Part shown: in pieces, positions 28,301 to 37,778 of the stretch
Numbering within the stretch: the first letter of the stretch is position 1
Layout: every line of letters starts with the position of its first letter
Assembly (NCBI GenBank): GCA_014706385.1
Contig: JACGZH010000006.1
Coordinates: forward strand, 186,001 to 250,000
DNA: 64,000 nt
Reading direction: 5' to 3'
Source of the DNA: Phaffia rhodozyma
Taxonomy: Eukaryota; Basidiomycota; Tremellomycetes; Cystofilobasidiales; Mrakiaceae
Translations under genes and position numbers: made by a program
Notes under the pieces: generated by a model
Seen by the model: the letters and a program-made list of their open reading frames with translations, nothing else
What the model was told of the DNA's origin: nothing
Databases searched by the model: none

Positions 28301-31300
28301 TAGCTGGTGGGCGAAGCAAACAGAGGAGGAAGAGGAGGAGGGTACAAACAGAAACTCCTCCAAAACTGACGTACGTGTGAAGGTTCGTATCTCTATGATG
28401 GTCAACTGCTGTTTGGTATTCTCCTCTAAGGAAAGATTCTAATGCCAATTGTCTGATTAAAAAGCAGAATCAACTTCTCTCTTCCCAAGTTAGTAATCCT
28501 ACGACTCTTTTCCTTCTACTTCAATTCAAAATCTGATGTATTCGCGCGTGTTTCTTCGACTTTCGTACCAGGTATCTAAGCCTGACGTACAGCTTCCAAA
28601 TGCTGAATCCGAGGTAATACCCACAACGGAGGTACGTTATATTTGCCATTCTTTGCTCGATAAACCTGTCTGTTCTGATTTGGATATGCGACTTTTCTTG
28701 CTTTCTTCAACTAGCTATGTCAATCAGCATTGAAAGCTGCAGCCACACCTACATCTGCAGCTCCAGCCCCCATTCCTACCCCGACTGCTCCAAGACTGTC
28801 TCGGAAACGACGAGCGTCTTTCAAGGAAAAGCTCGCTCAAAATGCAGAGAACTTCGGTGCGACATCGAAGAAGAATCAGCTATCGACGGTTCAAACCCGA
28901 CAAACAGAAGTTTCTTCCCAGCTCCTCCCTACAGACATCTCTTCGATCAACCCACTGGATGAATCCGATTGTCAAACCGCCGTCTCTGGATCTGTTCTAA
29001 ATCTTCCATTCTCTTCATCGGCCCCTGCCTCTTCAATTATCCTGATGAATAATCCTCCTAGCGAAACAACCGTCAATCCTCCTACGTCTCTATCTCTGGA
29101 AGAGGCATACATAGGGGATGATAACGATGTCGAGCGGTTACAGGAGGAACAGAGGGAGCTTGAGCAGAGACTTGCGAACTGTCATGAGAAGATTAGGCAA
29201 CGGACTCAATCGGTTGCCCCTTCGACAGAGTTCCAGATAGATTCGCCCATCCCATGGCATCAGTTCAGTTCTTCTGACCCTCATCTTCTACCTCAACAAG
29301 TGATCGTCCGTGGTATGTTCTCAGAGGGTACAACAGGGTTGATGACGTATCTCGCAGAGACAGGGTTGAACGTGTGAGTCTATTCTTATGTTGACCTTGA
29401 TTCTGTTGTCGTTGATGCCTGAATGTACACACGTGCAAGTTCTGGTTATAAAAACTAACACTTTTCATTTTAGTCTTGATTGTATTACGGTAGAAAATAA
29501 GGACATAGTAATGATCACTCTTTCCAACGAGGATGAGGCCATGTGGACAGTGGCAAATCTCAACGGACCACAGAGGGACATGCCCAGGATGTACTTCATC
29601 TTAGCCGTAGACGCTTTCAATCAGCGTGTAGAGAAGAGTCCGATAGAAGGTCCACCCCGTCCATTCAAGAAGCCCAAACTGGAAGAGCAAGCACCTGATG
29701 ATACTTCTCAAGGGATCATCGGGACTATACCTGGCACCATTCCGGGTCCCAGAAACCAAACACGCCTACCAATAGGACCTCCTGCTGTTGTCTTGTCGGA
29801 AAAGTATGATTTTGGTGTAGGGCAGAGACCTAAACCAGACTCGGTATCGTGGTTTGTCGTCCAGGACAGTCTTCTCGCATATACTTCGATCAAGGGTTGA
29901 GTCTGTTTCCTTTTACAATTGTAGTTATATAATACGCTTGCTAACATGTTCTTATAATGTTTTAAGGCAAAGTTGGGCTGTATTCTACCAAAGCCAGATC
30001 GTTAGTCCATATTTATATAAGTTGTACATGGCTGTCGAAACAGGCTGTTGCTGATATGCTATTGTGTGGTTATAGCTGCCTGGACGAGGCTGAGATTGAC
30101 GATCTTAAGCTCGAGGAGAGCGTATCAGATATCGTATTCTCAGGAAATCGAATCATTCTCTCTCGGAACTATCACAGGAATCACAAGCCAGCATCTAACG
30201 GGCCGTCCATCTGCCCTCAAATATCTTTTATCAATCTACGTTCCGATGTTAGTTTTTACCAGCATTTCCTCTGTAGCCTTCTCTTCCTTGAATTAACATA
30301 AGGCGCATTTGTTTTGAAAGATCACTCCTCGAATTCAAAGTTGTCCGACAGCTCCGCATGCTCCCAAGGGAATCACCTGTCTGGCATCAATTCCGGAGAG
30401 CCAGTTGTTTGGTCGATCAAACTTTGCCTCTGGAGGAAATGATGGAGTCGTTCAGTCAGTCACGACTTCATATTTAGAATTTCATAAGGACTCATGAATT
30501 AGATCTCACAAGTATGATTGGGGTTTATCCATTTTGTAGAAGTTGGTCGATCTGTCCTGAGGGCGTAGCTACCACGACACGACTTCCGGCAAAGTATCAC
30601 CAGATGGAGATCAGCGCATTGTCCTATCAGCCTCGGAGTACGTCTTTCTAAACAATGTCCACAGCGTACTTGAGGTTCTGTCTACTGACCACGCGTATAT
30701 GTCTTGTGAACAACAGATAGTCTGCTCTTTTCTGGTGCAGCAGATGGAACCCGTATGTATTCTGATTTTTTTCGATTGTATCTGCATAAGTTTGAAAGTT
30801 AGTAACGATGTTAATTTGACGTTGATACACTACAGTCTGTACTTTTGATCTGGCTCAAAATCGACCGGGATGGTTTGGAATTCCTAAAAGTCCAGGACTT
30901 GCATCTATCTCTCAGATCCATCTCAACGAGGATCCCAACTTGTTCTGCATCGAGGTAGAAGCATTTTTCTCTTCATACAATATCTCGTTTCGACCTGAAC
31001 GGACGATCGAGCTCACACGTGTGCTTGTCTTTTCTTTCGCCTCGTTTAAGTACAACAACTCGGACCCTTTCCAGGTATATGATTTTCGGACTCGTCCCCA
31101 GGCCGTAATCGGTCTTCGGGATCCGAATGAGATGATCAGTATTGCCCATTCTCGAGGTCAGTTTACTGGTAACCTCTTTCTCAAAGGCACGAGGAATGGT
31201 CAGCTTAAGGTTTGTCTGGCCTTTCTTTCCTCCTTGCTTGACTTGACTGATTTAGAGCAGAGTGTTAGGGACTAATCCATCTTATCTTGTTCTATATGAA

Positions 31301-31545
31301 TGAATGGGTAGGTCTGGGATATTCGCAAGCCCGATAAGTTGACTACTGTAAGTATCTGCCCAAATCAACAAACCCTGGTCGGTGAGATTTCGTATCTTTG
31401 ACCATACCTTTTCTTTTCTCTTCACTTTCAGGTCCAACTATATTCGTCCAAGACGATGGTGCGTCAAGTGTTCCTCGCAGACGACCGTCAACTGTTCGAT
31501 CTAGCAGGCAACAAGATCCACGCTCGCGCGTTCTCCCTGAGCTGA
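25375..31545 (+). CDS. Large unrecognised protein: disordered N-terminus, RRM-like fold, WD40 C-terminus
   Basis: I do not recognise this gene. It has ten or more exons and clearly over 1,500 residues. The first two-thirds are low-complexity (Ser, Pro, Gln, Thr). A conserved-looking helix block follows near 27970-28080 (LKDKLPPDLARALWSNERPE, ERARARKLFVETKR). Then a coiled coil near 29110-29200 (DVERLQEEQRELEQRLANCH) and an RRM-like segment (QVIVRGMFSEGTTGLMTYLA... DIVMITLSNEDEAMWTVANL) appear, then a basic KKPKLEE stretch (possible NLS). The C-terminus has WD-repeat features (LLFSGAADGTRICTFDLAQN, GTRNGQLKVWDIRKPDKLT) and ends ARAFSLS with TGA at 31543-31545. A 21-nt exon lies at 28468-28488. 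The junction between the 25375 frame and the 26200-27535 frame (26160-26262) is unresolved: I could not find one clean intron. A nuclear RNA- or chromatin-linked scaffold is possible but unproven. Confidence 0.6.
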
Positions 31546-32491
31546 GAGAAGAAGACGAAAGAGAGATTGAGAGGCAACCCTTTCTCTTAATAGAGTCTCT
31601 TCCCATAGATTTCTCTCTTCGTTTTCTTGCCGCTACGGTCTCGTTCACAAACCTTGCCTTTTACTTTCTCTTGTTTATCCTTTTCCTCTTCTGCTCTAAA
31701 TGCTTCAAAACAAAACAAAATAAAATATCCATCATTCCTGCATACAAAATAATGTACAACTAGCCATCTCCCGCATCTTTCATCCATCCCGTGCATGCTT
31801 TTCGGGTTTCGACCTTATCGTTATTCTCATTCTCGTTTTCAAGTTTATTACAAAAACATCATCTGTCCAAATCCAACATCAACAAAGCTCCTATTTCTGT
31901 CGAATAAAAAATCTTGCAATTTTTAACACTTCATCATTTCCATTTTCCTTTCGCTTTCGGTCCGTGCTTAGAAAAGAGTCCTTATCTACGTTCTATTTTA
32001 GGAGGGACCAGAACAAAAGAACTCCTTCTTTCCTTTTTTGTGTGATCCTTAGTTCACATTCGTCTTGTTTGAATGCCTTATTGGGATCTTTACCGTTGTA
32101 AACTATTATTTATGATAAACCCTCATGATGATGATGATGTTCGTGTTTGCAAGGACGACAGATCGGCCGGAATGATTTGTGGGGAGTGAAGTAGATGCAA
32201 ATGTCGAGTATGACGATGTGACAAGGCGAAATGAAACTGGGAACCTTTATTGTCTAAGTCGGTATGTGGGTGGTTGTTGGCGAGGGATGTACCGAATGGG
32301 ATCGAACTTAATTGTGATTGTATGAAAGGTGATGACAAAGGGGCTAGAACGGTTGTGTCAAGTGAACTGGAAACAAGAAAAGAGATGTGGGAACGAAAGG
32401 GTTGACATGGCATCCCTTCAGATCTACAAAAAAAAAGAATGAATCCACTCTCTCCCGCCCGCAACAGTTTTGTCTTTGTGCAGAATTCAAT
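31546..32491. other. Intergenic between convergent WD40 gene and RPL43
   Basis: 946 bp holding both 3' ends. It has AT-rich stretches (31700-31760, 31890-31960) and a GATGATGAT run near 32125. Frames of 101-121 codons on both strands are low-complexity or Ser-rich and lack domains. No gene is supported. Confidence 0.5.
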
Positions 32492-33090
32492 TTAAACCTC
32501 CTTGAGCTCTCGGAGTCGTCGAGTGGTGCTAAGAGAAGCAAATATGGGAAACAAGGGTAAGCAATGGCATGAGGGAAGAATCCGAGGACATAAATTTGCC
32601 AAGCGGTGGTGAACAGGAGCTTTTAAGAATACTTACGACTTGACGGTGAGAGCGGCGGTGGTCTGAAGCTGCCAAGCACCACCGGCGGTGGTCTTTCGGC
32701 ATCCTCGGCACTTCCAGATACCAACAGCGGTTCGCTTGACGGCGTCCTGTGGATTTGTGGAGTTTGATGGAAAAAAAAAGAATGAACGAGAATCAACAAA
32801 TCTGTACTATGCCAATTCTAACGATTTTTCCTTCTGATTCTCCCAAGGCTCCCACTGGCGTTCCTCCCATGAACCCATCCACTAAATCGTCCGTTGGATA
32901 ATGGATCCCGTGATGTTGCCCTTACAAAACATTCACTTTAGGAAATGTTGAAACGTACCTTTCCGCAGAAGTCACAGGTGTAGGTACCGTGCTGCCAGAC
33001 CTCCATCTTCTTGACGGTCTTTCGGAGGGAAGCTCCGTATCGGACTCCGTACTTTCCGGTGATTCCAACTTTCTTGGTTCGCTTGGACAT
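32492..33090 (-). CDS. RPL43: 60S ribosomal protein eL43 (L37a)
   Basis: Small zinc-ribbon protein of the large ribosomal subunit. There are three exons. Exon 1 from 33090 starts [20 protein letters not shown] and ends YTCDFCGK. Exon 2 is [18 protein letters not shown] then [18 protein letters not shown]. Exon 3 is [11 protein letters not shown] with stop at 32492-32494. Total 92 residues, the usual length. The four zinc cysteines (C-x2-C and C-x2-C) are all present, and RRLREL is the family C-terminus. A probable 5' UTR intron (GTATGT at 33351-33356 to CTTAG at 33097-33101) stands directly before the start. The gene is head-to-head with RPS25. Confidence 0.95.
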
Positions 33091-33870
33091 GATGTGCTAA
33101 GATGTTCAAGAAAAGGAAAGGGGAGGGAAAGGGAGGGGTAGGACACGAAGGGAAAGAAGTGTCGAAGGGAGGGAAGAAAGGCGTGACCAGATTTGTTTCG
33201 ATCAAAATTCAAGTCGGATTGAGAGTTGGAAGGGGAAAAAGGGAGGTTCAAAGCGGGAGAGAGAGAAAGGTTTTGTAAGTCGTTGGGGTTCCTTCACTTC
33301 TTGTTTCTCCACGATTTTCCAGGGAGAACAATCTAGAAAAGAAAAGAAAAACATACCCTGTGAGAGTTGAAGAAAAGAAGGAAGAAAAAAGTCAAACGTT
33401 CAAAATGTCAGAACAGGTGTTTCTTCCTTCTAAGCAGACACAGAATACATCCTCTCGAGAATGTTCTCCGAGCAGGCGACGTATCCTGTGCAGATACCAT
33501 GCGAGAGACGACACATACGGTGGTTGATTTCTTGAGGGAGATCGACGACAAAGAGTCAAAGTCAGTCCCCTCCTACCGACAAAGCGTTCCCCTTCTGTTC
33601 GACGGACGGGCGGGGGGGAGGCGCAGAGGTAGCTGATTACGTAATCTCTCTCTCTCTCTCGCCTGCCGCTTGTTTGGAGAGAAAATCTGTGAGAAAAAGG
33701 TCATAAGGTCAAAAGGGGTCTGACTTTTACAGTTAGTAACCGTTGGGCCGGCTGGATCCTGCTTTGTCAGCAAATCCCGCACTGGCCACTCGCCGGGGCG
33801 AGGTCTGGTCAGCTGAAGGACGAAAGAGAAATCTTGGAGAGGTTTCTTTGACGAGTCCCCATCATCCAAC
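33091..33870. promoter_or_regulatory. Shared divergent promoter of RPL43 and RPS25
   Basis: 780 bp between two ribosomal protein start codons. The left part (33097-33356) is probably the RPL43 leader intron, with a strong pyrimidine tract on the - strand. A CT microsatellite lies at about 33644-33662. I could not name a specific ribosomal protein gene box. Confidence 0.6.
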
Positions 33871-34907
33871 ATGGTGAGCAATTCTGATCCTTCCTTGTCG
33901 CTCCCTTCACTTCCGGCCCACCCTTTGCTCTCAGTATATGGTTGGGCCGTCCAGAGGACATCCTTCGTATCTTTATACGCTTGTACAAGGCGGGCATCCG
34001 GCAGGGTTCATCATACTCGCAGGCAGGCACCGACTTTACACGAAGGAGAAAAAATCTTTTTCCCTCCCCACGACCGATCTATCGATCCCACGATTCCATC
34101 CAGTCTTCCTAGGCTTTCTCGAAGAACTCCTTCCGATATCATTGGGATATCAGTGGCATGGTGCGACGGACGGACGGCTGTTGTTATAATGTGTAGGGAA
34201 AGAGGAGACAGAGAGCGAAAAACTTGCACCCCCCAAAAAATCTACTTTGCACAGTCCGATCATACGTCCCCACAAACCCATGCATCGACTTATCATCACA
34301 AACCACTGCTCGACTATGCCCATCTACCTGCCTGCTTGCCTGCAGTATCGCCCACCTTGTACTTGTGTTTGGACCGAATGGACTACCTGGTTGGGATTTA
34401 TTAGCCGTTGACTGACATCTGAACGCCATCCTTTCTTTCCATTAGCCTCCCAAAGTCAAGGCCAAGACCGGTGTCGGTAAGACCCAGAAGAAGAAGAAGT
34501 GGTCCAAGGGAAAGGTGAAGGACAAGGCCGCCCACCACGTCGTTGTTGATCAGGCCACTGTTCGTTCCTTTTTCTTCTCTTTGTTTGTTGGGCGTTTTTG
34601 TGCATGGGCTTATCGTGATATCCACTGTCTTTCGCGTCTACAGTACGACAAGATCGTTAAGGAGGTCCCCACCTACAAGTTGATCTCCCAGTCTATCTTG
34701 ATTGACCGACACAAGGTTCGTTGTTTTGTCTCGCATGTCTCGTTTTGGATGTTTTGCTTATCATCCTATAATACGTCACAACAGGTTAACGGTTCCGTCG
34801 CCCGAGCCGCTATCCGACACCTTGCCAAGGAGGGATCCATCAAGAAGATTGTCCACCACAACGGACAGTGGATCTACACCCGAGCCACTGCCGCTCCTGA
34901 CGCATAA
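33871..34907 (+). CDS. RPS25: 40S ribosomal protein eS25
   Basis: Small-subunit ribosomal protein. The first coding exon is only ATG (33871-33873), followed by a GTGAGC donor. After a 571-nt intron ending CATTAG at 34444 the frame reads PPKVKAKTGVGKTQKKKKWS and KGKVKDKAAHHVVVDQAT. The next exons are YDKIVKEVPTYKLISQSILI with DRHK, and VNGSVARAAIRHLAKEGSIK with KIVHHNGQWIYTRA; stop at 34905-34907. The fold (winged helix) and the basic N-terminus are complete, about 107 residues. The first intron is much longer than most here. I searched it for C/D snoRNA boxes (TGATGA with a close CTGA) and found none. Confidence 0.95.
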
Positions 34908-35495
34908 ATCTGATGGATTTCATGGATCTTGAAAAATACTTGATTAAGAAAAGAACCAAATTCAGAGATGGTAACATTGAAATCAAAGCAAACACATAGA
35001 TTCGGTGGCATCAGATGAGCAAACTAGGCCAACACAAGTGCATGCGATGATCAACAAATGCGCTTGATGAAGGGAAAAAAAACTTGGGGAAAATGAGGAA
35101 CAGGGAACGATAGGAACAGGGAACGGCGTAACCTATGCAACAGCGTAACCTATGCAACACCGCTCAATAGATGTAACAAATTGATCGGCCATCGCGCAGC
35201 ATCATCGTGACCAAAAACCCGGGGCAATCATTGACATCATTGGTGCCGATGACGTTTTGCGTGCTCTCTCTCTCTCTTTTTCTCTATTACCTGTTCGATC
35301 GGATCCTTTCCAGTCGGATTCGCTTGATCAGAATCAGACGGGCAAGGAACTCTTCAATCCTACAAAGGACAAGGACGGCCCATCTTTTGGCGTTTTTTTT
35401 TTCTTCCCTCTCCTTCTCTTTCTCCTTTCATACATTCATTCTATCCCATCTCTGTTTGATTATCTACCACTACTACCCTTACTCCTATCACAAGC
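34908..35495. other. Intergenic with perfect short tandem duplications
   Basis: Spacer between RPS25 and the DUF3429 gene. It holds a 14-bp word AGGAACAGGGAACG twice (35096-35109, 35112-35125) and right after it a perfect 17-bp tandem duplication (35126-35142 and 35143-35159). The right part is T/C-rich leader sequence. No gene is supported. Confidence 0.6.
35126..35159. repeat. Perfect 17-bp tandem duplication
   Basis: The unit GCGTAACCTATGCAACA occurs twice with no gap, directly after a 14-bp duplication of a different word at 35096-35125. The copies are identical, so the duplication is recent or selected. Confidence 0.85.
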
Positions 35496-37315
35496 ATGCT
35501 TTCCAGGACTCTTCGCTCCACCATTCTCTCTTCCCGAGCTATCAGATCACCTATCCAGGCTCAACTTCCTCTTCTCAGACAGTCCATCGCTCTTCAGCAG
35601 GTCAAGCCGTCGTTCCAGAAGAGGTTCGTCGCTAACCCAGTCTCCGCTCAGCCAGGCTCAAAGACACTCGACGAGGCTGCTACAAACATCAGGGAAGAAA
35701 TCGGCAGTGCTGCTGGAGAGGGTGAGTGATCTTGGTTTCTGTCGTTCTTTCTGTTCGATAGCGTCTTTTCTTGACCGGCAATGACGTCAAGATGTCCAAT
35801 CAGACCCGTGGCGTTTTTCATCTCGTCTTCCTCGTCCTCTCTTACTAACATCTCGTACGCTCTTTATCTTTCCTCTCCCTCGGCCTTTCTTCTGGAATAC
35901 AGCCGCCAAGGTCATCCGAGGTTCCGGACCTGGAAACACTGAGGGTACTTTGAAGGATGACTACGTCAGTCCAACCTCCCTTTCTCTCTCTTTTTCTTTT
36001 TCTTTTACTCGAGTCAGTCGTTTCATCTTCAGCCCAACTAACAGACACATCTGCTGCTCGTTTCAACATACAGAAAACAATCACGACCGACATGGTCGCC
36101 GCCGTCCCTAGGCCCATCATGATTTGGGGTCTAGCTGGTACCATTCCGTACGCCGTCACCGCCGGTCTCACCGGATGGGTTTCCCGAAACTCTACTCTTG
36201 CTATCGCTGGAGGTACGGACCATTTCTCTTCAGGGGTATCATTAAGAGCTCGCCAGATCTATTGTGCCTTACCTTCCATTTCTTGTTATATCAGGTGCCG
36301 AATCAAACCTTCAGCTTCTCAATCAGCTCCAGGAATTCCAAATCACCTACGGAGCCGTCATCCTTTCCTTCCTCGGCGCCCTTCACTGGGGTATGGAGTT
36401 CGCCAAGTATGGAGGTGCTCAAGGCCACAAGCGACTCTTCGTCGGTGTGTTGCCTATTGCTTACGCATGGCCTACCCTCTACATCGCCAACCCGGCCGTC
36501 GCTGTGAGTTTTTTGCCTACTCGCCTCATCTTCACTTCTCAATCATACTCTCTTAGGACCGAGATCATCTTTCCTGACAATTCTTCCCGATGTTCCCAGT
36601 TGACTGCCCAGTGGGGAGGTTTCCTCGTATCGTGGATCGTCGATCGATGGACCGCTGGACAGGGATGGAGTACGTTTGCGTTTCTCCTATCTTGAAGCCA
36701 TTCCTTCCGTTTGACTAAAGCTTTTCGTACTGTCTTATAACTTCAGCTCCCAGATGGTTCGCCACCTACAGGTTCTACTTGACCTTGGTGGTCGGATCCT
36801 CCTTGATCCTTACCCGTTCGTCGTCTTCTCTGTTTTCCCGAGACTAACCCGCGTCACTCTGATGACTCCGTCGAGCCTAACTGACACATACAATGTTTCT
36901 CTATGGACGTATAGTCGCTGCCACTAACACCTGGGACCCTACCTCCCCCCGGCTTCAGAACCACGCGACCACTCCTACCTCCGGCATGAACAAGGGTGGT
37001 TTGACGATGACCAGGGCCCAGATTGCCAAGCTCCCTGTGAACATCTCTGGAAGCGATGAGGGTTACCTCAAGTTGTCCAAGAAGGAGGACGAGGTTGACG
37101 AGGAGGAAGAGGAGGAGCAGGCTCAGAAGAAGGCTGACACCGTACGTTGACCCACCGCTTCTGCTTTCGTGACAGAGTACATCAGACTGACGATATTCTA
37201 TCCTTCGCTCCATTCTATGCTTCCGCAACAGGCCGAGGCTCAGATCCAGAAGGATGCTGACCAGGTCAAGACCTCTCCTGCTGGATTCAAGGAGGACCAG
37301 AACAACCTCAAGTAA
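35496..37315 (+). CDS. Mitochondrial inner membrane protein, DUF3429 (TMEM69-like)
   Basis: The N-terminus MLSRTLRSTILSSRAIRSPI and the following ALQQVKPSFQKRFVAN form a clear matrix-targeting presequence (Arg-rich, no acid). Later exons carry VPRPIMIWGLAGTIPYAVTA, ESNLQLLNQLQEFQITYGAV with ILSFLGALHWGMEFAKYGG, KRLFVGVLPIAYAWPTLYIA, LTAQWGGFLVSWIVDRWTAG and WFATYRFYLTLVVGSSLILT. That gives about five membrane helices, in the order and with the GLAG-IPY, HWGME and P-AYAWPTL motifs of DUF3429. The C-terminus (after TSGMNKGGLTMTRAQ) is a charged Glu/Lys tail ending EDQNNLK; stop at 37313-37315. Six or seven exons. The molecular function is unknown to me. Confidence 0.8.
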
Positions 37316-37778
37316 AAAAGGAGACAACAATAATTTCTATACCCAACTTACTTTGCTCTTATTTTCGAATCTGATTGTTTCGTGATATATAGGCCTTTCT
37401 ACTCATTCGGATGTCTGTTCGATTTGTTTTTATCGCTTCTTCGTTCTTTTGTGATTTATTATCTCTCTTCCCTTCATTCCGTCTCGTTCTCTTTTTGTGC
37501 TCTTCTTGCATACTGTAGCGGCTACTTGATCCAATGTATCTTAGCACTGTTTGTTGGCGGATTGATTGGTTGATAGAGAGCTAACCCTAACAGGAAGTCG
37601 ACTGTTTATATCGCTAACAATGATGACGCCGCGGCGCGTAGGTGAAACTCAACAACTTTAACCGGTTCGCTCCCTTTGCGTTGAGCAACTCTTGCTTCGC
37701 AGAGAGGAAACACACACACACACACACGCTTTCCTTCCTTGTTCATTCGCACTCACAGATACTCACGTCAGTCAATTC
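37316..37778. other. Intergenic, co-directional spacer
   Basis: T-rich 3' flank of the DUF3429 gene, a GC-rich spot near 37620-37645 and an ACACAC run at about 37711-37727 just before the next start. No gene is supported; the frame at 37382-37573 is low-complexity. Confidence 0.5.

Noticed and set aside
32123..32464. 113-codon - strand frame downstream of RPL43
   Set aside because: Ser/His-rich, starts within the RPL43 3' flank and has no recognisable domain.
33874..34444. C/D-box snoRNA inside the long first intron of RPS25
   Set aside because: Ribosomal protein introns often host snoRNAs, but no TGATGA box with a matching CTGA at a suitable distance was found.
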